From: Geomonas azotofigens
GTDB lineage: Bacteria > Desulfobacterota > Desulfuromonadia > Geobacterales > Geobacteraceae
DNA: 64,000 nt
Assembly: GCF_018919395.1 (NCBI RefSeq)
Contig: NZ_JAHLME010000004.1
Span: 124,001-188,000, forward strand
Direction: 5' to 3'
The notes beneath the pieces are model-generated. The model searched no databases, was not told the origin of the DNA, and worked only from the letters and a program-made list of their open reading frames with translations. Position 1 is the first letter of the stretch. Each line of letters starts with the position of its first letter. Positions 56,586 through 64,000 of the stretch are shown here, piece after piece. A program made the position numbers and the translations under genes.

Positions 56586-57242
56586 CTACAGGGTGAGCAG
56601 CAAAGAGGCGGCGCCGTAATGGGAGGGGACGCCCGCCTCGAGTTTCAGCACGTCGAAGGTCAGTATCGAGATGCGCTGCAGATCCTTGACCCCCTCGATG
56701 TAGGCCCGCCGGGTCGGCTCGTCCAGGGCCTTTCTCATCCCGGAACAGGCGTAGAAAAGACATTTCAGGGGGCGCTGCTCGGCCGGCAGCAGGCAGCCCC
56801 GCTCGCCCAGGTGCCCGCAGCGGGAGTCCGTCGCGCTCGCCGGGGCCGGGGGGGAAGGCCGCGCCGTGGCCAGCCGCCACGCCGAAGCGAGCCTGGCCCC
56901 GTAGTAACGGTGCAGCGGCGGCGCGCTCCGCGTGGCGAAGTCGCGGACCTCGTGAGGGGTATGCCGCCGCAGCCAGTAATCTATGGCCGTGAAGTAACGC
57001 TCGGAAGGTTCACGACAGCAGGCGCCCCGGCAGTCGAAGCAGCGGGCGAAGCCGGGGAGGTTCAGCGCCACGATCCGCCCCTGGCAGGCGATGCGGTCGC
57101 GGTTGAGCCGGTCCAGGGCCTCGCGGGCCCGCTCCGAGAGCTCGTGGTCGCGCTCCAGCAGCGGGTGGCTCAGGCTGGAGACCCGCTGGAAGATCCGGTA
57201 CCGTCGGGAAAAATGCCAAAAGTCCTCGAGATCCCTGTACAT
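56586..57242 (-). CDS. YkgJ-like cysteine-rich protein
   Basis: A 218-residue protein. Cysteines fall in two clusters: CFDCRGACC (about 67-75) and RCGHLGERGCLLP plus KCLFYACSG (about 140-170), like the zinc/iron-chelating YkgJ family. The middle (YFTAIDYWLRRHTPHEVRDF) is helical. A metal cluster is probable. The family has no settled function, but small iron-binding oxygenase-like or regulatory roles are suggested by context. It lies 20 bp after the ureohydrolase-like gene and 29 bp before the dehydrogenase. Confidence 0.72.
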   Translation of the reverse strand: MYRDLEDFWHFSRRYRIFQRVSSLSHPLLERDHELSERAREALDRLNRDRIACQGRIVALNLPGFARCFDCRGACCREPSERYFTAIDYWLRRHTPHEVRDFATRSAPPLHRYYGARLASAWRLATARPSPPAPASATDSRCGHLGERGCLLPAEQRPLKCLFYACSGMRKALDEPTRRAYIEGVKDLQRISILTFDVLKLEAGVPSHYGAASLLLTL

Positions 57243-57262
57243 GGCGCGCCCCCGCCGGACGG

Positions 57263-58249
57263 TCAGGCCCGGTCCCTCTTGCGCTGGGCGACGCCGGAGA
57301 GGGCGTAGATCAGGGCCCAGGCTGCCAGGTGCGAGGAGTAACCCTGCGGGTCCTGCCCGGGGTAGACCTCGACGAAGTCCAGCCCGTCGATGCCGGAACG
57401 CCCTATGGTCTGCAGCGCCGGCAGGAGCTCGTTGGGCAAAAGCCCGTTGAAATCGGCGGGGCCGCCGGGATTGTAGCCGGCATCGATGCAGTCGCTGCAG
57501 ATGGTCACGAAGACGTGCCTGGTTTTCTCGTGGGCGATCGCTATCGCCTCCTCGGTCACCTCGGTCATGCCGCGCTGGTGGATTTCCCTGGTGGTGAAGA
57601 TGCGCGCACCCATGCTGCGGGCATACTCGTACTGCGCCGGGGAGTTGCGCGGCCCCCTGATCCCCATGTGCACGATGCTCTCCTTGCGCACGTGGGGGAG
57701 TTGCGCGATCCGGTGCAGCGGTCCGCAGCGCGCGAACATGTCGGCGCCGAAGGACTTGGCGTTGTCGAGGTGGGCGTCGAAGTGGATGATGCCGATTTCC
57801 CCCCGGCCCGACTCGCCGAGCGCCTTGACGATCTCGGGCGTGAAGGAGTGGTCGCCGCCCAGGACGAAGGGGATGCTCTGGCTGCGGTAGACCCCGAGCA
57901 TCGCCCTGTGCACGTTGGCCATGGTCTCCGCCGGGTCGTTCGGGTTGACCGGGATGTCCCCCATGTCCCCCAGTTGCAGGTGGTCGAACAGGTCGATCTC
58001 GTACTCGGGGAGGAAGCCGCCGTAGCGCGCCGAGGCGTGCCTGATGCTGCGCGGCGCCAGCTCGCAGCTGCTGAAGGAGCCCCAGGTCACCGTTCCCTCC
58101 CAGGGGACCCCGGCCACGATCACGTCACGGCCCGACGGCAGGTTGCGGGCATCGACCACCGGGACGCCGAGGAAGGAAGGGGTATCGCCGTAGACCCTGG
58201 GGAGCGAGGCTTTCCGGTTGGGAACCATCGGGATCTCTTTGCTGTTCAT
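57263..58249 (-). CDS. ureohydrolase (agmatinase/arginase) family protein with altered metal ligand
   Basis: A 328-residue member of the ureohydrolase family, which cleaves guanidino groups using two Mn ions. Metal ligands found: H134 in LGGDHSF and the FDAHLD motif at about 158-162. The third motif, normally SxDxDxxDP, here reads TICSDCIDAGYNP: D253 is in place but the bridging Asp two residues before it is replaced by C251. The enzyme may use a different metal or substrate, or be inactive. It is embedded in the carrier-protein cluster, so a guanidino or amidino group on the product is conceivable. Confidence 0.87.
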   Translation of the reverse strand: MNSKEIPMVPNRKASLPRVYGDTPSFLGVPVVDARNLPSGRDVIVAGVPWEGTVTWGSFSSCELAPRSIRHASARYGGFLPEYEIDLFDHLQLGDMGDIPVNPNDPAETMANVHRAMLGVYRSQSIPFVLGGDHSFTPEIVKALGESGRGEIGIIHFDAHLDNAKSFGADMFARCGPLHRIAQLPHVRKESIVHMGIRGPRNSPAQYEYARSMGARIFTTREIHQRGMTEVTEEAIAIAHEKTRHVFVTICSDCIDAGYNPGGPADFNGLLPNELLPALQTIGRSGIDGLDFVEVYPGQDPQGYSSHLAAWALIYALSGVAQRKRDRA

Positions 58250-58273
58250 GGCGGCTCCTTTGGCCTTTCGCGC

Positions 58274-58924
58274 CTATGCCGGGCGTTGGCCGGTAACGTG
58301 CAATTTCTTTGTCAGCAGCAGGCGGGTAGCCCTGACTCGGTCCAGTTCGCGCCAGCGCAGGGTCCGGTGCACCCAGAGCGCCGGGAGGTTGTCGGCCCAG
58401 AAAAAGCCGTAGGCTTTGGTGATTCCCCTTTTTTTCAGCAGGTGCAGCGCGCCGTTTTGCAGCGCCGCGGCCACGTTCCCTCCGCGGTGCGCGGGATCGA
58501 CGAACATGTCGAAGGTGTAGGCCTCCCCGCAGCGGCACTCGATGCCGAGCCACGCTTCGTCGGGATGGTTGCCGGGTGCCCCGCCCTGCCGGCTGTCGGC
58601 GCACCAGATGTCCCCGGCCACCGTGGCCCCCTTCACCAGCGCGAAGCCGCGGTACCCCCGCCCGAGATAGCTGAGCGCCTTCAGGTACCTGCTCTGGAAC
58701 CGGTACACCAGGCGCCGCTCCGCGAGCAGCTGCGCGCTCAGCTCCACGACCGCCTCGTCGGCCGGACGGTTGAAATCGGACACCGGGCGCAGGGAGTCGA
58801 GCGCGATCTCCACCGGCACCGCGACCCGGTTCAGGTAGAACATGTCGCGCAACAGGGTGCGCCACCCGCCGATCTGGACCATGTCGCGGGCCTGGACCAG
58901 CCGCATCTTGCAGTACTGAAGCAT
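58274..58924 (-). CDS. GNAT-like acyltransferase
   Basis: A 216-residue protein. The C-terminal half shows the GNAT core: YTFDMFVDPAHRGGNVAAAL (strand 4 and the acyl-CoA pyrophosphate loop, with HRGG in place of the usual QGxG), LLKKRGITKAYGFFWADN (strand 5 region) and ALWVHRTLRWREL (strand 6/7). The N-terminal half has the IEC-RCGE segment and no known motif. It could transfer an acyl group from a CoA or from the carrier protein. It lies between the carrier protein and the ureohydrolase gene, 22-24 bp from each. Confidence 0.75.
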   Translation of the reverse strand: MLQYCKMRLVQARDMVQIGGWRTLLRDMFYLNRVAVPVEIALDSLRPVSDFNRPADEAVVELSAQLLAERRLVYRFQSRYLKALSYLGRGYRGFALVKGATVAGDIWCADSRQGGAPGNHPDEAWLGIECRCGEAYTFDMFVDPAHRGGNVAAALQNGALHLLKKRGITKAYGFFWADNLPALWVHRTLRWRELDRVRATRLLLTKKLHVTGQRPA

Positions 58925-58946
58925 CGTTCCCCCAGCGCCCGCCCCG

Positions 58947-59204
58947 CTATACCTTGGCGCCCAGTTTGAAGTTTATGAACTGCGCCACGGCCGATATGGT
59001 CTCAAAGTGCTCCGGGACTATCTCGGTGTCCGCGATCTGCAGGTCGAATTCCTTTTCCAGGTAGGCGATCAGTCTCTGCACCCCCAGCGAATCCACGATT
59101 CCCTTGTCTATGAGGGAGTCGGATGGGGAAAGGCTGGCTTTGCCGCCGGGACCCGCCATCTCCTTTTCTATGAACGACCTGATGGTGTCGGTGTAATCGG
59201 CCAT
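58947..59204 (-). CDS. acyl/peptidyl carrier protein
   Basis: An 85-residue carrier protein. The phosphopantetheine site is S39 in IVDSLGVQRL, and the helices before and after it have the acidic pattern of ACP/PCP proteins (FIEKEMAGPG at the start and DTEIVPEHFETISAVAQF in the third helix). AGGAGG precedes the ATG. It is the first gene of the reverse-strand cluster and is probably the site where the adenylation enzyme loads its amino acid. No phosphopantetheinyl transferase is seen in the window. Confidence 0.9.
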   Translation of the reverse strand: MADYTDTIRSFIEKEMAGPGGKASLSPSDSLIDKGIVDSLGVQRLIAYLEKEFDLQIADTEIVPEHFETISAVAQFINFKLGAKV

Positions 59205-59443
59205 CTTTTCCTCCTTTGTCAGGTGCGTGGGGGCGCCGGCTGTATCGGCGGTGCAGCCGCGCGGCCTGGGAACTGCGCTCGGGGGAGCTCCGGCGCCGAG
59301 GTGAATGGTTGGTGTTCAATAATGACAGAATTGTAATTTTTGGCACGCCCCCTAGTGTACAATTGCACCTTTGGCTGTCAAGGGCGCCGCGTCAGGCTTC
59401 TTTTTTGTTCCACAGGCGCGGTCAAAGATGCTACCTTGGCGCA

Positions 59444-61123
59444 ATGTCGTGGAAGATCATCGAAAGAAAGCGGACCCTCCTCTCCGGCGAGAGCGGCCCC
59501 GGGCGCGCCAAAAGCGGCGGGAGACTCTCCTGCTGCCTGGTCTACCCCAACCGCTATCACTCCGCCATGAGTAACCTCGGTTTCCAGGCCGTTCACGCGA
59601 TGCTCAACGCGCAGGCCGAAGTCACCTGCGACCGCGCCTACCTGCCGGACCGGGATGAACTCGAGGAACTGCGCCGGACACGGGGGACGCTGCTGTCATT
59701 CGAGGGGGAGCGCCCGCTTTCCTCCTTCGACCTGGTCGCCTTCTCCATCTCCTTCGAGAGCGATTACCTGAACCTTCCCGCCATCTTCAGGCTGGCCGGG
59801 ATCGATCCCTACGCCGCGCAGCGGTCCCCCCTGCAACCGCTGGTCCTGGCCGGTGGCGCCGCCCTTTTTCTCAATCCCGAGCCGGTGGCGCCGTTTCTGG
59901 ACCTGGTCTGCATCGGCGAGGCGGAGCCGACCCTTCCACCCCTGCTGGAGCTGTTGAAGCGGGGCGCGGCGTCGCGGGAGGAGCTGCTCCTCGAGGCGGC
60001 GCGCCTTCCCGGGATCTACGTCCCCTCGCTCTACCGGCCGGAGTATGACGGTGCCCGCCAAGTCGCCTTCACCGCTTCTCCCGGTGCCCCCGCCCGGGTG
60101 CGCCGCGTCTGGGACCCCGATCCCGACAGCCGGCCGACCGTCACCGAGATACACACCGATGCCACCGAGTTTTCCGGGATGCACCTGGTGGAGATCTCCC
60201 GGGGCTGCCCGCGCGCCTGCCGTTTCTGCGCCGCCGGGTTCATCTATCTCCCCTACCGGACCCGCTCGACCGAACTCGTGCGCAGCGAGGTGCTCAAGGG
60301 GGTGGCTCAGGGAAGGAAGGTGGGGCTCGTGGCGGCGGCGGTCTCCGACTACGCCGGCATCGGCGAACTCTGCTGCGACATCGTCGCCGCCGGGGGGAAG
60401 TTCTCGGTCTCCTCCTTCCGCATCGACCACCTGGACGGGCGCATGATCGAGGCACTGAAGGCGAGCGGCCAGAAATCGGTGGCGCTCGCGCCCGAGGGGG
60501 GCTCGCAGCGGTTGCGGGACCTGGTCAAAAAGGGGATCGACGAGGATCAGATCCTGGCGGCCTGCGACATGCTGGTGAGCCACGACATCCTGAACCTGAA
60601 GCTGTACTTCATCATCGGGCTTCCCACCGAAACCGCCGAGGACCTGGAGGAACTGGTGGCGCTGGTGAAGAAGATCCGCGAACGGGTCGTGACCGCGGCC
60701 AAGGAGAACCGGCGCCTGGGGGAGATCCAGCTCTCGGTGAACCCCTTCATCCCTAAGCCGTTCACCCCCTTCCAGTGGTGCGCCATGGAACCGGTCAAGT
60801 CGCTGGAGAAGAAGTGGAAGTTTCTGCAGAAGGAGCTGGGGCGGCTCTCCAACCTGAAGCTGCAGATGGAGAGCCCGCGCGAGGCGTTCCAGCAGGCGCT
60901 CCTGTCTCGCGGCGACCGCAGGCTGGCGGAGCTCTTGGTGGCGGCCGACCGGTTGGAGAACTGGAAGGAGGCGCTGCGGGAGTGGGAGCTTGACGCCGAG
61001 GCGCTGGTGAATCGGGATATAGCGCTGGAGGAACTCCTTCCTTGGGACTTCATCGATGGCGGCGATACGGAACGGTTGCGGCGGGAGTACCGGAAGGCGT
61101 TGGGGGAAAACGTTGGCGGGTAA
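59444..61123 (+). CDS. B12-binding-type radical SAM protein
   Basis: A 559-residue radical SAM enzyme. The N-terminal 200 residues resemble the cobalamin-binding fold found ahead of such domains (LVYPNRYHSAMSNLGFQAVH and later PLVLAGGAALFLNPEPVAPF). The cluster motif is CPRACRFC in SRGCPRACRFCAAG; the following SAM-binding parts include YRTRSTELV and LAPEGGSQRL. TFFIIGLPTE-like text KLYFIIGLPTETAEDLEELV is conserved too. No good ribosome-binding site is visible before the ATG at 59444, so the start is uncertain. It is divergent from the carrier-protein gene across 240 bp. The reaction is unknown. Confidence 0.88.
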   Translation: MSWKIIERKRTLLSGESGPGRAKSGGRLSCCLVYPNRYHSAMSNLGFQAVHAMLNAQAEVTCDRAYLPDRDELEELRRTRGTLLSFEGERPLSSFDLVAFSISFESDYLNLPAIFRLAGIDPYAAQRSPLQPLVLAGGAALFLNPEPVAPFLDLVCIGEAEPTLPPLLELLKRGAASREELLLEAARLPGIYVPSLYRPEYDGARQVAFTASPGAPARVRRVWDPDPDSRPTVTEIHTDATEFSGMHLVEISRGCPRACRFCAAGFIYLPYRTRSTELVRSEVLKGVAQGRKVGLVAAAVSDYAGIGELCCDIVAAGGKFSVSSFRIDHLDGRMIEALKASGQKSVALAPEGGSQRLRDLVKKGIDEDQILAACDMLVSHDILNLKLYFIIGLPTETAEDLEELVALVKKIRERVVTAAKENRRLGEIQLSVNPFIPKPFTPFQWCAMEPVKSLEKKWKFLQKELGRLSNLKLQMESPREAFQQALLSRGDRRLAELLVAADRLENWKEALREWELDAEALVNRDIALEELLPWDFIDGGDTERLRREYRKALGENVGG

Positions 61124-61128
61124 TACCT

Positions 61129-61239
61129 CCCTCTCCCTTTGGCAGTGGGCCGGGTGAGGGAGATGGAGACGGCCGTGGAGCGAGGACTTACTTCGTGGCT
61201 ACGCCCTCCCCCCTGACCCCTCTCCCGGGGGGAGAGGGG
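61129..61239. repeat. C/G-rich intergenic repeat with hairpin
   Basis: The part around 61129-61171 (CCCTCTCCCTTTGG...GGGTGAGGGAG) resembles a repeat widespread in many bacteria, and 61217-61239 is a 10-bp perfect stem CCCCTCTCCC/GGGAGAGGGG. It lies between two convergent genes and may stop transcription from both sides. Confidence 0.65.
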
Positions 61240-61273
61240 AAGGGCGGGAAATTGATCCTGCTTTCGCGTTGGT

Positions 61274-61861
61274 TTAGTTGAAGAAGAACCTCGCGCCGAC
61301 CGTGAAGGAAAGGGCCGAGGGGTCGAACTTGCCGGTCCCGTTGGGGCCGTCCACATCCGCCTTGAAGGCCTCGACACCTTTCACCTCGAGGTTCAGGGCC
61401 ACCTGGCGGTTCATGAAGCAGTCGATACCGCCGCTTACGTGGGCGCCGACGGCGGTGTTGGTGTACTTCTTGTCCAGGTCGTTGATGAGCACGTCGATAC
61501 CCGCGCCGACGTAGGGGACCACGTGCTGCCGGCCGGGGAAGCGGTACTGCGCCCCGACGGAGACGTCGGTCACGTCGGCGTCGCCGAAGCTGGACGCGTC
61601 GAAGGTGGTGCGGCTTACCTCCATCTCGACGGCGACGTTGTCGTCGACGCCGAACAGGAAGCCGAGCCCGCCGGTGAGACCGGCGTCGGTGGAAACCACC
61701 ATCCTGCCGTTTATGGTGTCCACTTCGGACTCGGCCGGGTTGCTCACGCCGATCTTGCCGCTAACGGCGATCCTGCCTCTGAGATCTTCCGCGGAGGCGT
61801 TCCCCGCCAGGGGTGCCGCCAGGAGCAGCGCCGCCGCGCAGAGCAGTAACATCTTACGCAT
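61274..61861 (-). CDS. OmpW-like outer membrane beta-barrel protein
   Basis: A 195-residue outer membrane protein. After the signal peptide (KMLLLCAAALLLAAPLAGNA) there are alternating strands of about ten residues, as in an 8-stranded barrel: GLTGGLGFLFGVDDNVAVEM, VSVGAQYRFPG, VVPYVGAGIDVLI, and the last strand ALSFTVGARFFFN, ending in an aromatic residue as the Bam machinery expects. GGGAGGG precedes the ATG at 61861; longer frames exist but have no basis. Such OmpW-like barrels carry small hydrophobic compounds. A long-loop terminator/attenuator lies directly upstream. Confidence 0.85.
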   Translation of the reverse strand: MRKMLLLCAAALLLAAPLAGNASAEDLRGRIAVSGKIGVSNPAESEVDTINGRMVVSTDAGLTGGLGFLFGVDDNVAVEMEVSRTTFDASSFGDADVTDVSVGAQYRFPGRQHVVPYVGAGIDVLINDLDKKYTNTAVGAHVSGGIDCFMNRQVALNLEVKGVEAFKADVDGPNGTGKFDPSALSFTVGARFFFN

Positions 61862-61878
61862 AATCTGTGTTCCCTCCC

Positions 61879-61949
61879 AAAAAAAGCGTTCATGAAACAG
61901 CGGCATCTTAAGTGAAAACGGCGCACTGTTCAAGCCCTAATGAACGCTT
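61879..61949 (-). terminator. long-loop hairpin with T-run ahead of the OmpW-like gene
   Basis: AAGCGTTCAT and ATGAACGCTT (10-bp perfect pair) enclose 46 bases, with an inner AACAG/CTGTT pairing, and are followed on the reverse strand by seven T residues. It ends only 18 bases before the start of the OmpW-like gene, right at its ribosome-binding site. It may terminate elbB or attenuate the OmpW-like gene. Confidence 0.6.
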
Positions 61950-61965
61950 CAAAGGGGAGTGATCG

Positions 61966-62622
61966 CTACTTGATCAGCTCCAGGGTGGCCTTGATGGCCT
62001 TCTCGATCCCCTTGCCCGCCTCGGCGATGCCTCCGGCCAGCATGTAGGCGGGGGTCGAGACGATCAGGTTGTCGCGGTCGATGACGCACTCGGTGGCGGC
62101 GCAGTCGACGTGGCTGCTGCCGGTGCCGTTGATGGCCTGGGCGGTGCCGGCGTCGTTGCCGATGGTGAGCTTCGGGGCGAGGTCCTTGCCCAGCGCGAGG
62201 GCCACCACGGCCGGGGCGATGCAGATGGCGCAGATCGGCTTTTTGGCCGCAGCCATGTCCCGGATGAGCTTGAGCACGTCCGGCTGGACGCTCCCCTTGG
62301 AGCCATCGAAGGCGAAGCTGCAGAGGTTCTTGGCGGCGCCGAAACCACCGGGAAGGACGATGGCGTCGAGCTCTTCCGCCTTGGCGGTTTTCACGTCGGC
62401 GATGTCACCGCGCGCGATGCGCGCCGCCTCGACCAGCACCCTCCGCTTGGCCCCGGTGTCCTGCATGGTCAGGTGGTTCACCTCGTCCAGCTCGATGTCG
62501 GGGGCGAGGCAGACCGCCTTCGCGCCGCTGTTGTCGATGGCGAGCAGGGTCAGCACCGCCTCGTGGATCTCGCTTCCGTCACGCACGCCACAGCCGGAAA
62601 GTATTACGCCTATCTTCTTCAT
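61966..62622 (-). CDS. elbB: isoprenoid biosynthesis glyoxalase ElbB
   Basis: A 217-residue DJ-1/PfpI-fold protein. KKIGVILSGCGVRDGSEIHE is the start of ElbB, the nucleophile Cys is in ICAICIAPAVVA, and LPGGFGAAKNLCSFAF matches the family as well. ElbB has glyoxalase activity and is named for an effect on early isoprenoid synthesis. AGGAGG precedes the ATG at 62622; the longer frame starting at 62685 has no support. Confidence 0.93.
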   Translation of the reverse strand: MKKIGVILSGCGVRDGSEIHEAVLTLLAIDNSGAKAVCLAPDIELDEVNHLTMQDTGAKRRVLVEAARIARGDIADVKTAKAEELDAIVLPGGFGAAKNLCSFAFDGSKGSVQPDVLKLIRDMAAAKKPICAICIAPAVVALALGKDLAPKLTIGNDAGTAQAINGTGSSHVDCAATECVIDRDNLIVSTPAYMLAGGIAEAGKGIEKAIKATLELIK

Positions 62623-62810
62623 GCAGAGGCCTCCTGTCTTGTAGTTTGGGGTTCGATTGCGATATTCTATGCGGGAACTTCGCACTGTGCAAGCGGTTTG
62701 AGCGTCCGCTAATAGAGGGCCTGCGTCATAAAGTCACCGTGGCGGCCGCCGGGATCTCGACTCCTCATGCCAGTGCCGTGGCGCCACACAGCCAGTGATG
62801 AAACCTGCCT

Positions 62811-63005
62811 ATGACAAAAACGAGAAAACCTGACATAGACGTCGCCCGCTGCACCGGCTGCGGCCGCTGCGTCGCGGCCTGTCCCGGCCGGCTCCTCACC
62901 CTGGAGGTCGCCGGTTATCGCAAGCACGCCGTGCTGGTGAGGCCGCGCGATTGCGACGGTTGCCTCGCCTGCCTCCCCGTCTGCCCGGTGCGCGCCCTCT
63001 CCTGA
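62811..63005 (+). CDS. 2[4Fe-4S] ferredoxin-like protein
   Basis: A 64-residue protein with two cluster motifs: CTGCGRCVAACPG (about 14-26) and CDGCLACLPVCPV (about 48-60), each C-x2-C-x2-C-x3-CP. It is a small electron carrier of the bacterial ferredoxin type. The ribosome-binding site is weak. The gene ends only eight bases before the stop of the convergent MFS gene. Confidence 0.88.
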   Translation: MTKTRKPDIDVARCTGCGRCVAACPGRLLTLEVAGYRKHAVLVRPRDCDGCLACLPVCPVRALS

Positions 63006-63012
63006 CCCCGCC

Positions 63013-64000
63013 TCACTGTCCCAGCTTGTCCACCCGCAGTAGCCTCGGAAAGAACTTCATCCACAACAAAACGACGACCATGGTGCCGATGCCGCCGATC
63101 AATACCGCCGGCACCGTGCCGAAGAGCGCCGCCGTGACTCCGGACTCGAACTCCCCCAGTTGGTTCGAGGTGCCGATGAACATCGAGTTGACGGCGCTCA
63201 CCCTGCCGCGCATTTCGTCCGGTGTCGTGATCTGCACCAGGGAGGCGCGGATCACGACGCTCACGATGTCGGCCGCGCCGAGCACCATCAGGGCCGCCAT
63301 GGAAACCGGGAAGGAGGTCGAGATGCCGAAGACCACCGTGGCGATGCCGAACAGGAAGACGCTTAGGAACATGGCGCGCCCGACCCGGTGCCGCAGCGGA
63401 CGGCGGGCCAAAAATAGCGAGACCCCGAGCGCCCCCATGGCGGGTGCCGCGCGCAGGAATCCCAGGCCAAGGGGGCCGGTGTGCAGGATGTCCCGGGCGA
63501 AGACGGGGAGCAGGGCGGTCGCGCCCCCAAGGAGCACGGCGAAGAGATCGAGCGAGATGGCCCCCAGAATCTCCTGGCGGCTCTTGATGAAGGCGATCCC
63601 CGCGAAGAGGGAGCGCACCGTGGCCGGTTCGCGCGGGGCGGGTGCGCGGTCGAGGCGGATCCGGGAGAGGAGCAGGCTCGCCGCGAAGAAAAGAAGGGCG
63701 GCGCTCGCGTAGACCGTGGTGGGGCCAAGGGCGTAGAGAAGGCCGCCCAGGGCCGGGCCGGCAATGCTGGCGGTCTGGTTGGCGGAGGCGGACCAGGCCG
63801 AGGCGCGCGGGATCAGTTCCTGCGGCACCAGCCACGGTACCAACGCCAGCATGGTCGGTCCCTCGAAGGCGCGCAGCGCCCCCGCCACGAACACGATGGC
63901 CAGGATGGCGTCCTTGCCGAGCCAGCCGCCGTGGGAGCCGAAAGCGAGGAGTGCCAGCGCGAGACCTTCCAGCACCTGGCAGGCGCGGGCGATGCGCCTT
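63013..64000 (-). CDS. MFS transporter (MFS_3 type), 5' end outside window
   Basis: At least 328 residues, with the frame open to the right edge (RRIARACQVLEG is the end of the loop 2-3 motif), so the N-terminus is outside. About ten membrane segments are visible. PGLTxR-like text SIAGPALGGLLYALGPTTVY and TPDEMRGRVSAVNSMFIGTS (segment 10 signature) match the MFS_3/EntS exporter group. It is a relative of the exporter at 40502, but clearly different in sequence. Confidence 0.9.
   Translation of the reverse strand, partial: RRIARACQVLEGLALALLAFGSHGGWLGKDAILAIVFVAGALRAFEGPTMLALVPWLVPQELIPRASAWSASANQTASIAGPALGGLLYALGPTTVYASAALLFFAASLLLSRIRLDRAPAPREPATVRSLFAGIAFIKSRQEILGAISLDLFAVLLGGATALLPVFARDILHTGPLGLGFLRAAPAMGALGVSLFLARRPLRHRVGRAMFLSVFLFGIATVVFGISTSFPVSMAALMVLGAADIVSVVIRASLVQITTPDEMRGRVSAVNSMFIGTSNQLGEFESGVTAALFGTVPAVLIGGIGTMVVVLLWMKFFPRLLRVDKLGQ

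Overview
The window looks like chromosomal DNA from a GC-rich, metal-respiring deltaproteobacterium of the Geobacter type (Geobacter, Geomonas or Citrifermentans). The reasons are a periplasmic tetraheme flavocytochrome c fumarate reductase, five large hybrid histidine kinases (one with a heme-binding c-type sensor domain), a GEMM-family riboswitch, and typical small secreted families such as DUF3015 and DUF4105. This assignment is inference from gene content; no rRNA marker is present. I see no rRNA, tRNA, CRISPR array, insertion sequence or phage gene.

Layout. 1-5009 (+): a redox cluster (aldo/keto reductase, short-chain dehydrogenase, iron alcohol dehydrogenase, iron-sulfur flavoprotein, cupin, double carboxymuconolactone-decarboxylase protein) with a relic of a second aldo/keto reductase inside it. 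5064-10463: a membrane protein, a heme-sensing hybrid kinase, a truncated gene and a striking array of 21 copies of a 21-bp repeat, then a cupin. 10491-16107 (-): a tightly coupled operon of two NosL-like proteins, a MacB-type ABC transporter, a DsbB-like membrane protein, a thioredoxin-like lipoprotein and Cys-rich secreted proteins; it is the best candidate here for an undescribed envelope thiol/metal system. 16348-26334: a DUF2459 lipoprotein, two more hybrid kinases, a methyltransferase, an HD-GYP regulator and a lipoprotein with a possible structured leader. 26405-38132: AEC transporter and LysR regulator, several envelope proteins, a giant DUF748 protein, a fourth hybrid kinase, a TauE/SafE permease and a cupin.

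38133-53677: a palindrome-rich intergenic region ahead of the flavocytochrome c, an MFS exporter, a DUF922 protease-like protein, a Gly/Thr-rich repeat protein, a broken ChaN-like gene, a GEMM riboswitch with an overlapping terminator that leads into a small ORF coupled to a fifth hybrid kinase, DUF4105 and DUF3015 proteins, a NIT-domain chemoreceptor, and the purine salvage pair hpt-permease. 53817-59204 (-): a six-gene cluster (carrier protein, acetyltransferase-like, ureohydrolase-like, Cys-rich YkgJ-like, acyl-CoA dehydrogenase-like, amino-acid adenylation enzyme) that resembles the prolyl/pyrrolyl-carrier-protein type of logic and probably makes a small amino-acid-derived metabolite. 59444-64000: a radical SAM protein, an OmpW-like protein, elbB, a ferredoxin and an MFS transporter cut by the window edge.

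The common theme is sensing and envelope redox chemistry: the five kinases share nearly the same HisKA-HATPase-receiver core but have different input domains, and several operons combine periplasmic cysteine proteins with transporters.
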